The notes beneath the pieces were generated by a model. The model was not told the DNA's origin. It did not search any database and saw only the letters and a list, made by a program, of their open reading frames with translations. A DNA stretch of 64,000 nt from positions 23,985,401-24,049,400 of the forward strand of contig JAQFVV010000001.1 of assembly GCA_028023455.1 (NCBI GenBank). The letters are read 5' to 3'. This DNA comes from Epiperipatus broadwayi (Eukaryota > Onychophora > Udeonychophora > Euonychophora > Peripatidae). Both the position numbers and the translations under genes were made by a program. Below, in pieces: positions 23,574 to 36,600 of the stretch (position 1 is the first letter of the stretch; every line of letters starts with the position of its first letter).

Positions 23574-24463
23574 ATATATAAAATATTGCAGCAAAATAAA
23601 GAAAGTGATAGATTGAGTGACATTTGTGATATATATTATAACGGAAATGGGTTTTTACTTGGTTTGATAATAGGTTAGCTAGGTCATCACAGTGGGTATG
23701 AAAATCTAAGATCTCTGCAAGTATGTATCCATTCCTGGGAGATGAGGGATTAATATTCGAATAAATGTCAAACTGCATATATATATATACTCATCTCGTT
23801 CTTACCACCTTTCATTTTCGGTATTTTTTCAAACTCAGAAAGAATATGCAAAGTTGTCTAGCTCAGGGTATATCAATATCACTTAAAATGTAGATATGCA
23901 TAAACGTGTGGGGCTGTATGAGGTTAGAGATCAATATGTAAAAATATATGTAACTGTGTAAAAATATATGTAGGTTTGTGAGAAGATATGACCAATTGAA
24001 AATTGAATATTGAAAAATATACCAAGAGTTTTTAATTTAAACATTTATATATATTTAACAAATATATTTACATTAAGTAACATTTTAATAGCACTGTTTA
24101 TAACAAAATATAAAATATTTAATTTAACTTTTACGGTTATGCTTTGATTATTGTTTATTTCACTTATTACTCTAAACTTTTATCCCCTACAAAGAATAGC
24201 CATTTGATGTCCATATTAACATAATTTATATTTATGATTGTCTAAATCATTCTTGCTTGCAAATTATTATATTGGGATTATAATTTGTATTATTTTCATT
24301 GACTTAATAGATTAAATTTATATCAAAGATATTGATAACATGGGATCCTCCTGTTATATAATATAATTATAATAAAGACTGGAAAGACCATTTATAATTG
24401 AAATAATTAGTCAAATATACTGAAAACATTTAACTAAAATATTAGTATAAACATATATATATA
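23574..24463. other. AT-rich non-coding DNA
   Basis: Nothing recognised. The small opposing ORFs at 23490-23678 (plus) and 23572-23778 (minus) overlap the hairpin and its flank and look like chance. Confidence 0.45.
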
Positions 24464-25600
24464 TTGTACCGAGACAAAGTCAGTACAGGTATATACGCAC
24501 ACACACGAGCAATGTAAACACTCTATATTTTTTTCTCTTCTTTCACTTTCAACTTGTGATAAAAAATAAATAAATGTAGTTTTCTTTCAATGCGTTATAA
24601 AATACACTGTAAAATAAAATGTTAATATTTCTGATTAAATAGTTAAGGCTTTCATATAATCTATTATAATAATATTCTCTAAAAAGAGGGCAGGAAAAAG
24701 AAAAGGGAAAAAGATAAGAAAAAAATATATAAAGTACTACTAATATGCCATTTTAAATCTCAATAAGTGATTTCTACTTGTATATGCCGCGGGGGTAATT
24801 AAAAGGGGTTTGTTTTAGATTATAACTGTAGTGAAAGTTAAAAGCTTATAGAAGTGATTTTGAGACAGATTAAATGCTCGACTTTTAAACTAATGTAAGT
24901 TAAATTGTTCTCTTAAAACACGCACACATGTATGCATAAAAGATGTGAATAAGTATGAAATTTTTCTAACTGAGATTGTAATATGAGATTGCATAAACCT
25001 AAGATTGCCTCAAGCTTATGGATTGAGTGGACATTACGTAGGACACGGACCCCAATGACAACTCAAAGAATATTGAACTCTGGGTGGAGATTCGATCCTC
25101 AGATAATAACCAACCCATATAAATATGAATCTAAATCTAAAGAAAGAGTCTTTTTACACTTTTTCTTTTTACACCTTTTTCTGCTTATAGTTTTTTTTTA
25201 AAATTCCTCCGGAAGCTACAACTAGAACTTTTCTTTTTTTTTGCTATCCGGTTTATCCAATATGATCACTGTGAAATTAACATTTAGAGCGTCGATCGTC
25301 ATGATGGGCTAGAAACCCTTCAGTGATTGACCGACGCTCCACCGCCAGAACATCTCCACAGCTATGAATGATCAACAACAATACCGTCCGAACAGTGCTC
25401 CAATCAGTCTAAGGACGTTGTTCCATTTAATATACAAGAATCGTCCAAACATACTATGCTGAGCTTATGTGAAATGAATAACCATGTATTATGGAAACCT
25501 CATCTATCAGGTTCGAACCCTCACCAAACTAGAAGCAGCAGAAGACTAAGCAAAATCCTAGGTAAACATTTTTTTTATAACGCTTCCATTCACTCTTTAC
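24464..25600. other. Mixed block with GC-richer parts, possible old repeat
   Basis: Begins TGTACCGAGACAAAGTCAGTACA, a small palindrome that recalls the LTR starts elsewhere in this window. From about 24990 it becomes GC-richer and contains AGATTCGATCC (25089) and GGTTCGAACCC (25510). Both resemble pol III B-boxes, but no complete tRNA could be folded. A 72-codon ORF at 24983-25201 is not recognisable. This may be a decayed LTR or SINE-bearing repeat. Confidence 0.25.
25288..25338. repeat. 51-nt imperfect hairpin
   Basis: AGCGTCGATC (25288-25297) pairs with GACCGACGCT (25329-25338) at 9 of 10 positions. Inside, TGATGGG pairs with CCCTTCA at 6 of 7. The GC-rich stem stands out from the AT-rich surroundings. 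It could be structured RNA or the tip of a foldback element. Confidence 0.5.
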
Positions 25601-26157
25601 GTAAACTTAAAAGGCAATCTCATAATTAATTAAATTCGACTTTTGTAAATCAAATATAAAATGATCCGTAATCTCTCATATATTAAATCTTATTATTTTA
25701 GTCTCAACTTTCGTAAATAAAAATATCAGATGCTACATAGTCCATCATATTTAAATCTTAGGACTTTTCCAGTTATGAACTTTGATCCTAATTATTATTT
25801 TCTTTCGCAGATAAACTATAACACACACCTACTTTCAAAATGTAATAAGAGGAAATATATTTTATCAGCCATGTTTATTATGCATAATATGTTCTTTTTG
25901 GTGCGAGTGCAAGAATGCGCGTATGTGCGTGCAAATAAAGCTATTAATCAATGTTTCATTTTTTTATAATCAATAAATTTTTTTATTTATTTAAACTAGT
26001 CGAGCATTCCTCAAATCATTTTTCTATAATTAAATATATTTTCTTTTTTGAAGTTATTATTATTGTTAGCATTTATTCATGCAATTAATTATTTTACTTT
26101 TTTGTCTTTCTTATATTTTTTTTTGTTTTTTTTTTATCTCTTTTAAGTTTCATTCAT
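25601..26157. other. AT-rich non-coding DNA
   Basis: The 79-codon ORF at 25730-25969 has no recognisable feature. No repeat was recognised. Confidence 0.4.
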
Positions 26158-26770
26158 AAACATCGTGCCGTAAGTCACGATGTTTACTTATTATGTAGTT
26201 AACATAGGTTTAAGAGTTGGGAGGGCCTATTATTAATAAATATAAGTAAATGTCAATAGAGCTAGTATAAATAATTCTATTGGATTGTATGATAAAGGGG
26301 GGATGATATTATAAGTGTCTATTTGTTTATTCTAATGATGCCTCAACCGAACATTCGTATTAGTTATAAATAACCAATGATCCCGTCCAATGCTTGGACC
26401 GATCTGTTAATCAACCGATCTTCTTATCCATTGGTTAATATTGTGTCATTTGCCAGAATAATAGTCTTGAAGGCAATCACATCGCGACCCTGAGTGACCC
26501 CTATTGGTCCATGCTGGGAGTTTGAGCTTATGGGCAGGGATTAGACTTCAAAATCGTTTTGATATGACGTAAGGTGATGCAAGAAATTAAATTATGAATC
26601 AAATCATCGTATCTGGCGCCCTCTTGTGTTGATAATGAACAACTATTGATATAAGAAAAATAAATAAATCTTTACGCTGTATCATGTTTGTTTTGGAGTT
26701 CACAATCCCTTTTAGGAACGGTTTAATAGGGAGCCGGTGCTTAGGTTATATAACGGTGTAACTGTACAAA
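26158..26770 (+). repeat. Possible solo LTR or other GC-richer repeat
   Basis: Opens with a 10-bp perfect palindrome, AAACATCGTG (26158-26167) and CACGATGTTT (26176-26185). It then has a GC-richer stretch with ATCTGGCGCCCTCTTGTG (about 26609), AATAAATAAA (26661) and an end near GTAACTGTACA. The TGGCGCCC motif near the 3' end also occurs in the LTRs of element 1. No second copy or target duplication is visible. Confidence 0.3.
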
Positions 26771-28171
26771 TGTTGAGAATAAATATGTATTAGGTAAAAT
26801 CTTACCTTTACCTTGATGATGATCAGATTTGTAAGCAAGCAAGTTCTCATCGTAATCTATATTTTATTTTAATTTACAACAATGGTAATAATATTTATCT
26901 CTTATGTTAAGTATTAACACTTATTTCTCCCTCTCCTTTTGTATTCATATTAAAGAAAAGATACGAACGAAGATATTTTCATAAAATATATAACTAAATA
27001 AAATTCATGACATCGACCTAAATATAGTTTTAAAGTTCATAAGAGAAATGTCTTAGTGAATAATTATAATGCATTGGGATAAAGATGGTAAAATGTGAAT
27101 GTTCTAGAACATCCATTAAGTCATTTACAATTTCCTCCTTAGAACTTTTGCTTTGGAGTGTGAAGTTGTTCGATCCATCAATCCATTTACTAATAGTAAA
27201 TTTGATGTTTGGCAGCATAAATGTTAAATTCTAGATCAATTTCATCCCAGTTTTGACATTTATAGCTTCATAAGTGATGTGATTTGCAATGCATGATTAT
27301 CTATCATTATTTATATATATTTACTAGAATGTCCTGAATAAATTAAGAGTAATATATATATTTTTTATTATTAGATATCTTTAATTATAGAAAATCCAAT
27401 CTATGATTTAAAATTAGAAACACTGAAAATTCGAATTTAATTTTGAAGATTTCACTTTCGAAGTCCTCAGTTGGATAATGTTGACTTTCTATGCTTTTTA
27501 GTCCTTTCTTGAATATCCAAATAGTTATTGTATTACCATTTCACCTCAATGGTGGCTGGTATTTCTATTCGAACTGCAAGTTTGAATTCTCTGCTTAAAT
27601 TTACCCAGGTTGTTCAGTTGATGAGAAATTTTTATTTGCAATTTAGAGAAAAAGCTTGTTGGTTTCTATATTTCCCTATCATTAAAATGAGGTGTTCTAT
27701 TGAAAGTAATTTTTGATGGCTTTGAATACCAACTTCGTGATTTTGATTTAGGTCCATTGTTTAGCTCATTACTAGTGATTATTATATATAGATAATATGT
27801 TAATAACTATAAAAAATTTATTTGTTATTTCTTTCCTTTAAAATATTTTTCTATTTCTGGCTTATGTTTACTCTATCCGATCATATTTCCCTTGTATTGT
27901 TGTAGGGTATTAGAGTTACCTCACAATTAACGAGATAATTTTAATAAAGATTAGTTGTAATGTATGCGTTTAAAGTTTAATTCGAATATGTATTTATCTT
28001 ATGATTAAGTTAGGATGTAAATGTATATAACAACTAATGGTATATCAGTTATAGTGTTTCATTTTTATTAATGTAGTGTTTAGTAAAGAATGTTATTATA
28101 TTGGGTCTTGGATTCGAATTATACCAAAAGGTGTGTAAATGATATTGGAGATTCATAAAGCTCACATTTTA
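26771..28171. other. AT-rich non-coding DNA
   Basis: Two 62-codon ORFs (27030-27218 minus, 27528-27716 plus) show no recognisable feature. Confidence 0.45.
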
Positions 28172-28192
28172 TATATATATATATATATATAT
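28172..28192. repeat. (TA)n run at the 5' edge of the LINE
   Basis: About ten TA units directly before the GC-richer 5' end of the RTE-type LINE. Confidence 0.8.
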
Positions 28193-28642
28193 CTGGGAAT
28201 AAGGCATGGGTCCCATGCCAACCAGAGAATCCCCAGGTTGCGGATAGGGATATGGCCTTCAGATATGAAGGTTAGCTGCAAATAAGCAGAGTACTGTAAA
28301 TAAGCAGTCACTGACAATGGGACAACATTCACTATCAGGAAGTGTGAAGGAGACAGTGGCATGTTTACTTCTATAAAATGCCACAATACCTATGATGGTG
28401 GATGTATAATGGCGAGTGTTGACCGCCATTAAATAAGTCAACACCCTGCTGGGTGCTGGGGCAGCAACGGCTTTCTTCCAAATCAGCAGAAGATCACTAC
28501 AGGTGACAACGATGAGGAGGAAGTGGTAGTTGGATTTTCATTTTATGGGATTTGGCTAGCGCACTAAGCCTATTATAGAGGTTATTGCTGGGCAAAGAAG
28601 GCAACGGGAAACCACTTTGTCTTATAATTCCCTTGTTTTATT

Positions 28643-29584
28643 ATGAGTATGTCTACAGGAATCATTACGTTTGGTGTTGTGACCTTAGTTAAGAATAACT
28701 TTGGTGTCTTGCCCGGCAGGAATGGACATGAGGCTACTCAGGTCGTCAACCTGCGAAATCCTCATAAATATAATTCATTGAGAGGGGATACACTGAGAAT
28801 TGGAACATGGAATGTTAGATCTTTGAGGAGAGGTGGGAAATTGGAGAATTTGAAAAGAGAGTTGCATTTGAATAATATTGATGTTATGGGATTAAGTGAA
28901 GTGAGATGGGAGGGATGTGGAGAAGTAAGTAGTGGAGATGTAAAGTTGTTTTATTCAGGTGATGATAGGTCAATTAATGGAGTTGGCATTGCTGTGAGGA
29001 AGAAAATATGGAATAGTGTGGCAAAGGTTGATGGTATTAACGATAGGTTGATGGTGATGAGAATAAATGCAAGTCCTAGAGATTTGGTAATTGTACAAGT
29101 TTATATGCCAACTAGTAGTCATGATGATATTGAAATTGATGAAATGTATGAGAAGATAGAAGAAAGTATTCAATGTGAAGGAAAAAATTCATGTATATTG
29201 CTATTGGGGGATTGGAATGCTGTTGTGGGGAAAGGTAGGGAAGGAAAAATTGTTGGAAATTATGGTATTGGAAAAAGAAATGAAAGGGGTAGTCGACTTG
29301 TACAATTTTGTAAAGAGAATGGGTTTTTCATTGCAAACACTTGTTTTAAAAATCATATTAGAAGATTGTATACATGGAAAGCTCCAGGTAACAAAGAACG
29401 TTATCAAATTGATTATATATTGATTCAGGATAGATATAAGAATGCTATTAAGAGTTCACATGCTTTTCCTGGTGCTGATATAGATTCAGATCATAATTTG
29501 GTGATGGCTAAATTAAAGCTGAGTTTAAAAAGAATTAAAAGAGGGAAAAGATACACAAGATGGGACTTGGATAAATTGAGATAA
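28643..29584 (+). pseudogene. LINE endonuclease domain (APE-like)
   Basis: 313 codons of an apurinic-type endonuclease. GTWNVRSL (residues 54-61), LSEVRW (about 89), LLGDWNAVVG (about 190), YQIDYILI and SDHNLVMAKL near the end carry the usual catalytic Asn, Glu, Asp and His. In an active element this nicks the target DNA for target-primed reverse transcription. The closing TAA is in the same frame as the next ORF, which starts at the adjacent codon, so the stop interrupts what was one polyprotein. The start used is the first ATG; the true start could differ. Similar domains are often mislabelled craniofacial development protein 2 in animal genomes. Confidence 0.85.
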
Positions 29585-30685
29585 ATGGAAAAAGGAAAAT
29601 TTGGTTTAGTATGTGAAAATGAATTTAAAAGAATTGTTCAGGATGGGAAATATATTAATGGCTCTGATGAGTGTTGGAATAGAATTAAAAAAGGATTCTT
29701 GAAAATAGCAAAAGATGAAATAGGTATTATTCATGCGAGAAAAGTGAAACGACCTTGGATAACTGAAGGTATGTTGGAAAAGATGGAAGTGCGGAGACGA
29801 TGGAAGAATGTAAATACTGAGGAAGGGCAAAAGGCATATAGGAAATTTAATAATGAATTGAGAAGAGAAACAGATTTAGCAAAAGAAAAGTGGTTGGAGC
29901 AAGAATGTAAAGAGATAGAAAGGCTTCAACAGATGAAAAGATATGATCTGGCATTTGATAGAATACAAAGTGTCACTTGGGAGAAAAAGACATGGGTAGT
30001 AAGGGAGATTGCAGATAAGAATGGAAGGAGGTTAACTGATAGTAATGATATATTAAAAAGATGGGAAGAATATATTCGGTATCTGTTTAGTAGAGGAAAT
30101 AATTCAATTGGTTATGAACTTGAAAATGAAGAAGATGTTGCAATAGATGATAGAGGTATGGACATATTGCCGGATGAAGTAAGAAAAGCAATCACACAAA
30201 TGAAGAATGGTAAGGCTATTGGATTTGATGCAGTACCTATAGAATTTTTGAGAGAAATGGGAGAATTTACTATGAAGGAAATAGTTGGACTTTGCAATTT
30301 GATATATAATAGTGGAGTATGGCCTGAAGATTTTTTAAGAACTATAGTGATTCCAATTGCTAAAAAGAAGAACGCTGTTAAATGTGAAGAGTATAGGACA
30401 ATAAGTTTGTTGTCTCATGTTTCTAAAGTGTTATTGAGGATTTTAACTCAAAGGATTTATGGGAAGGTTGATTATTATATTGGTGAAGAACAGTTTGGTT
30501 TTTGGAAAGGGAAAAGCACAAGAGATGCTATTGGTATTGTTAGGATAATTGCAGAAAGATATATTGAAAGAGATAAAGGAATTGCTATATGTTTTATGGA
30601 TTTAGAAAAGGCATTTGATAGAGTGAGCTGGAATAAACTGATGTCTATCTTAAGAGATAAAGGAGTATTTTGGAAAGGAAGATGA
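29585..30685 (+). pseudogene. LINE reverse transcriptase, N-terminal and finger part
   Basis: 366 codons in the same frame as the endonuclease. After a basic linker, the RT begins at about residue 195: MKNGKAIGFDAVPIEFLREM, then EEYRTISLLSHVSKVL, EEQFGFWKGKSTRDAI and the first catalytic motif CFMDLEKAFDRVSW. It ends at a TGA. The frame continues to LIWTMYNGQRIR and GVR, then a TAA where this family has a glutamine, followed by GCSMSPVLFNIYLEDML (to about 30830). Confidence 0.85.
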
Positions 30686-30837
30686 TTGATATGGACTATG
30701 TATAATGGTCAAAGGATAAGAGTTAGATTTGGGTGTAATGAGACTGATGAAGTGAATATAGAAAGTGGAGTTAGGTAAGGGTGTAGTATGTCACCTGTTT
30801 TGTTTAATATTTATTTAGAAGATATGCTAAATAATTA

Positions 30838-31266
30838 TTGGACTGTGGAGGAGCAAATGTTGGAGGGAGAGTAATAAAGTGTATAAGATTTGCAGATGAT
30901 ATGGCTCTTATTGCTGAGGAGGAAAAGGATCTTCAGAATATGTTGAATAAATTGGAAGAAGGATGTATCGCATATGAAATGAAGATTAATATTGAAAAGA
31001 CTAAGTATTTATGGATAGGGAGAGATGCAAAAAGACTGCAAATTGGAATCCATGATGACATGGTTCAACAGGTGAAGGTATTCAGATATTTGGGTAGTTG
31101 GTTGAGTGAAGATGGAAGAAGTGAAGACGAAGTTAAAAGAAGAATAGCATTGGCAAAGGTGACATTTGTAAAGAGAAAGAAGATATTTTGTGGACCTATG
31201 GAAAGAGAATTAAAGAAGAGATTAATTAAATGTTATGTGTGGAGTGTATTACTGTATGGTCTGTGA
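30838..31266 (+). pseudogene. LINE reverse transcriptase, palm and thumb part
   Basis: 142 codons, shifted relative to the preceding ORF. RFADDMALIAEEE near residues 17-29 is the catalytic FADD motif, KINIEKTKYLWIGR is the next conserved block, and FRYLGSWLSEDGRSEDEV follows. A frameshift near 31255 separates it from the C-terminal part. Confidence 0.85.
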
Positions 31267-31621
31267 GACATGGATATTAAGTAATAGAATTAAGAAACAT
31301 TTGGAAGCTTTTGAGATGTGGACATGGAGAAAAATGGAAAACATCAGTTGGATGAGTAGGGTAACAAATGAAGAAGTTTTGAAAAGAGTTAATGAGGAAA
31401 GAAGATTGATTGAAAATATCAGAGAGAGAAAGAGAAACTGGATTGGACATATATTAAGAAGAGATTATAGTTTAGTGAAAGATGTTTTGGAAGGAATGGT
31501 GAGTGGAATTAAAAAGAAGGGACGGAAGAGATTGACATTATTGGATGATATAAGAGATGGAAAGGCTTATGTGGAATTAAGGAGATGGGCAAAGAAGAGA
31601 ATGGAATGGAAGAATAGATGA
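31235..31621 (+). pseudogene. LINE C-terminal region
   Basis: The meaningful part runs from about 31262 (ETWILSNRIKKHLEAFEMW) through WRKMENISWMSRVTNEEVL and NWIGHILRRD to LLDDIRDGKAY. This is the conserved tail of RTE-like polyproteins in many animals. It ends at a TGA about 50 bp before the element end. Confidence 0.85.
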
Positions 31622-31671
31622 ACTGATGTAGTGACTACTCTTTGGACCTGTCTATTGGACAGACTACTATA

Positions 31672-33245
31672 TATATTTAAATGCAAGTACACTTTATATT
31701 CCTGGAGTTTAATTGTAATTATAGGGGATTTGAATCTAGACTTTCAAGCTTCCTTCACCTATCCAATCATTTCATATAACCGATACACATGATCACACAC
31801 ATGTGAAAAAGATAAATGATCTCCAATATCTCTATTTCATGCTGAATCAGCACTCATCAGTTGGTCCAAATTATCTTCTTCCACACACATATATAATCAA
31901 TGTTTGGTTTATATCAATATAGTAATTTTTCAAACGTTAATTAATAGGCTTCAGTCTACTCCACCATCCAACTCTTCATCCTTACATATCATTAAAAATC
32001 AAGAGATTTAGGGGTTTCATCATCAGATTTTCAATGGTATGGAAGGCTGAAGAGTTGTATGATGGAGTAAATTGAAGCATGTCCAGTAAAATTTGAAGAT
32101 TTGTTATCTTAATATAAACTGAATACTGATTATATATGTGTGGGAAATGATAAGCTGGACCAATTGATGAGACTGGTTTTTTATCAAATACATATATTGG
32201 AGATCATTTATCTTTTTCATATGTGTGTGGATATGTCAATCATTTGTATAAAATAGATTGAATAGCTGAAGGGAGTTTGAAAGTCTGGATTCAAATCTTC
32301 TATAATTACCAATTAAACTCCAGGGATATAAAGTATACCTGGTATTTAAATATTACAGATTGCGTCTTGCCCATATCTCTTTTGTGTATTTAAATGGGCA
32401 AGATCCTATACATGAGTGGTCAGAATGACTGAGGCAATATGGCATGACAATAATATTGCCATCATCAAGAGATTTGGGCATTCCATCATCAGATTTTCAA
32501 TGGTATGGAAGGAAGGCTGAAGAGTTAGATGGTGGGCATATTAAATCCTGTTCATTAAAGTTTGAAGATTTGCTATTTTATATAAACCAAGCACTGATTA
32601 TATATGTGTGTGGGAAATGATAGTCTGAGTCAACTGATGAGTGCTGATTCAGCATGAAATATATTTCTTGGAGATCATTTATCTTTTTCATATGTGTGTG
32701 GTCATCTGTATCAGTTGTATGAAAAAGATTAGATAACTGAAAGGAATTTGAATATCTGAGTCCAAATCGCCTATAATTACATCTAAACATCAGATATATA
32801 AATATACCTGTATTTAAATATTAAAGATTTAGTCGGTATTCTGCCGATTTATCTTCTATGTACTTAAATTGACAAGATCTTATATATGAGTGGTCAGAAT
32901 GATTTAAGGTCAACATGAACATGACAATTATATTGGCATCATCAAGGGATTTGGATAGAAGGCTAAAGAGTTGGAAGGTGGAGTAGATTGAAGCGTGTTC
33001 ATTAAAGTTTGAAGATTTGCTATCTTAATATAAACCAAGCACTGATTATATTGATGATCTGGACCAACTGATGAGTGCTGGTTCAGCATGAAATATTTAT
33101 ATTGGAGATTATTTATATTTTTCACATTGTATAATCATGTGTATCAATTATATGAGATAGATTGGATAGCTGAAATAAACTTGAAAGTTTGAATTCAATC
33201 CCATATGCTTATATGTATATATAATTTAATGTTGTCCTGGTTATA
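31672..33245. repeat. Array of ~470-bp units: one inverted, three direct
   Basis: Unit 1 (31672-31998) is inverted. It meets unit 2 (about 32000-32360) head to head, giving a palindrome of roughly 330-bp arms. Units 3 (32460-32830) and 4 (32930-33245) follow in the same direction as unit 2 at spacings near 466 and 477 bp. Shared text includes GAAGAGTT, GATCATTTATCTTTTTCA and AACTGATGAGTGCTG. Spacers contain hairpins, for example GGCAATAT and ATATTGCC (32433-32460). No coding capacity was seen; the small minus-strand ORFs at 32578 and 32928 are chance readings of the unit. Confidence 0.8.
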
Positions 33246-33250
33246 TGATG

Positions 33251-33611
33251 TAAATAAAGTAGTTTTTATGTCAAACCATGTGTTATTTTTGCTTACTTGC
33301 AGTCACTATTGTCAAGGTTAACTTTTTAAAGAAAAAGCATTAGATCTCAGAGTGAGTGTGAGGTAAAGAAATTTGAAAAAAAATTAATAGTGAAACTGAA
33401 GAAAATAAATATTTTGTCAATTTATATATTCTGAATGCTCAACTATTTCACGCTCAAACTCATTCTTTATCTCACACACTCTCATTACTATTTGAGTGCT
33501 AACAGTTTTTCTTTGAAAAGTTAACCTTGATAATGGTGGGTGAAATTTCATCAAATCATTGGGAAGTAAGCTGAAATAACACATAGTTTAGCCAAAAAAC
33601 TATTTTATTTA
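33251..33611. repeat. Foldback (MITE-like) element
   Basis: Left arm 33251-33375 and right arm 33470-33611 are imperfect inverted copies. The outer ends pair AAATAAAGTAGTTTTT with AAAAAACTATTTTATTT; inner pairs include AAGGTTAACTTTT. No transposase is encoded. It lies only a few bases after the repeat array and may mobilise with it. Confidence 0.7.
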
Positions 33612-36600
33612 TATATATTCCTATTATTTCGGAAAGAAGAAGCTCTGAGAAAAGTACTTGCTATTGTACTGAAACATTAGTTATTTAAATATTATATTAT
33701 TGGTTACATGGAAGTTACCAGAAATAATATTATGAATTCGTCGTATTTATGAGAATATATATATATATAACCATTAAATGTCTGTATTTTAAATCATATA
33801 ATAATAACTCAAACAAATTTATTTAACACAGTATTCAAAATTAAATAATATATTCTTTACCAGAAGTACTTTCAATTGTTTCACTGACAATCTTTATCAA
33901 CCATTAATACAAATGTACAGAAAATAAAAACTTGTATTACCCATCATTCAATCCATTCAAATTTCCCACAATTCTGTTGTTTTTATATTAGCTGATACTG
34001 TATATGTATTCTAACCTCAACTTTAGTGTAAGTAGATAGTCGATTGAAAATAACTCTAGAACCACACTAGGAATGCTAGTGTGTTTATCTAATGATAGTA
34101 ATAATAAGATATGTATACTCAGGTGCCAAATTGTAACTATGAAATTGTAATGCCCACCATAGATCATCATCCCTGCTTATAACTATAGGATCTAATGAAG
34201 AAAGGAATTCAAACTCAGTTTATTATGGTCTTAATTTTAAACGTAATGACAATTATGTAAACCCTCTCACTATAAGTTATTACTGCTAACTAAATAATAT
34301 AGACAACTTTTTTCCACAACTTTATATAGATAAATGATCTCAAGCAGTGATTACAAGAATGCTGTGTATATTTCTAATATATAACTGACTAGGAATAAAC
34401 TAGTAATCGATGCTGAGAACTCGTAACTTATGTTTATAATATATAAAATTATTATTTAATTTAAAGTAGGATAAAGAAATGTTATAAATCCCATTTAATC
34501 CCATTACTTTATTTTTTGTTCTCAGCATCTATCACTTTCAATAGTCACAATTATATAACACTAAATATTTGTGTTATGTTCTCCGGTATATCTTCTTAAA
34601 TGATAACTTTTAACCTTATTTCATTAACACATATATATGTCTTCCAACTAACTATAGATTCATTATCATTATTATAATAGTATTTCCCGAATTTTAATAC
34701 TTACACTACTTGACTTCCAAGCTAGCCTTTAGATTTAATAATCGAAGTACTCTTTCTCAAGGTCTTGATCTGCTAATGAGGTGCAATTATTAACGATTAC
34801 AATGCAATGGATATGATCCCAAAACTTGCTAAATTAAACTTTAATGTGAGTTTACCAGTGGGAATCATATTAAATACCAAAAGCAGGAAAGGGATTTTAT
34901 GTCTGCTCCTAATATTCATAACATTGCAATGAACCAAATAACTAAATTCAATATATCTAAATTGACTATTTTCTCTCATTTTATTCTCTTTAGTATCATC
35001 TGTTTGCCAAATTTAATCAGTATTTTTAAATCTATTACATTTTACGAGTCGGGTATATTCTTTGTTCCCACGAAATGATCGTTTCCCCCTATTTAAAAAA
35101 AAATATTTCTTGGTTAATATTTTACAAAGGTGAGTTATAGAAATCATTCATGGAAATAAACCATGGAAATCAAGCATGAAAATGAATTATATAAGTAAAG
35201 TATCAATATAAGACAATATTTAAATGTGATCTGGTATTAGTTCTAGATATAGATGCTGGATAGAGATTCTGGAGATATTTGAAATATTAAAACACAAGAC
35301 ACGCATGTAAATTCATAACAATAATAAATATTTATTATACATAAATAAGTAGGAAACACACATATAATATCACTACAATCTCAAATATTATACTCATTGT
35401 AAAATAAAAATTTACTGTCTTTTATATGAAATTTACTTTAAAAAAATAATATTAATAAAATATATACTTTCAGATTATTTAAATTTCTTTAAACTTAATC
35501 ACTTTTTTGACCCATATTTTAATTTAATATCAAAGCACTTAAGCAGGGAATCAGAATTCCGCATTTAAATATAAATATGAAATTATCTTATAACTTTTCA
35601 CAAAGCCTATAAATTTCTTGCCCCCCCCTTTCATTACAATAATTATAAATTGAACTATTCCAACAAGCAATAATATCTTGTATTCCTATGTAAAGATAAT
35701 GTTATATCCAACTTTTAACCATTCTAAATAATTGGTTGGAATATAAAACCATAGTTTTAATCCCATGGATATTAAATCTTCACCGCTATCCCTCTGTAAT
35801 TCTGATCATCAAGTTATCACTTTAGTGATTGTATACATTTTGATAGGCCAATATGTTGCCACAGCTTGACGATGTCCAATTTTATTACTTTCCATATACT
35901 CTGACTACAGATTGGCCAGCTTATAAATTAAAGTAACTCTTTGTCATCACCCACACACACATCTGACTACAACCCTCACCCTGTAATAGCAACTATTATC
36001 CTATCTTGAAAAAACCTCCAGATATTTTATAGCACTATGCAGCACTTCACAATGCATTCATTAGTGTTCCAGTAAGGGAAATTAAACAATTCACAACTTC
36101 AAATATTAGCATAGGCCAGAGAACTGCCTTTTTTCTGAGAATAAGAATTATTTGAGGAACTAGTCTCTACACATTTACTTTAAATGGGCATGCAAAATAT
36201 TTTACCACAACTGTATCAATAATTCCCTACTTAATTAATAAAAAACAAATGGAACCAGGATCAAGTCCTTGATCTTCTAATACTGCATACATAAAAACTA
36301 AATTATAAGATAGTTATTTCTATCTATCCTTTTGAGGTGGTACAATAACTCTACCTCAGTAATACTCAGCATTTATAGCTTCACATATACACAGCAATTA
36401 TGGTCGATGAAAATGACAAAGTCTGATCGATGATGAACCAAACCCAAGTACTATATTAATTTCAAAAGTCAAGCGCCCAGCAACATCTATCCAATCTTTA
36501 TAATCATAACAGATTGCATCAACATGTTAAAGCATAGCATGAGTATTCAAATATTTTTTTCACACCTAATAATAGGCATATAATTTTTGATAATAAAAAA

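Larger units (their letters stand above)
28193..31672 (+). mobile_element. RTE-type LINE, nearly full length, inactive
   Basis: About 3.5 kb. The 5' untranslated part (28193-28642) is GC-richer and contains GGCAACGGGAAACCAC (28600-28615), typical of this kind of LINE. Endonuclease and reverse transcriptase follow in order and orientation to 31621. The 3' end near 31672 has a small hairpin, CTGTC and GACAG (31648-31662). At least three in-frame stops and two frameshifts disable it. The repeat array at 31672-33245 follows without a gap. Confidence 0.8.

Noticed and set aside
25505-25530. tRNA gene suggested by GGTTCGAACCC
   Set aside because: No A-box at a fitting distance and no acceptor or anticodon stem could be folded.
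28970-29830. Several small ORFs on both strands within the LINE
   Set aside because: Shadows of the endonuclease and RT frames.
31672-33245. CRISPR-like array
   Set aside because: Units are about 470 bp, AT-rich and partly inverted, in animal DNA. There are no short repeats with unique spacers.
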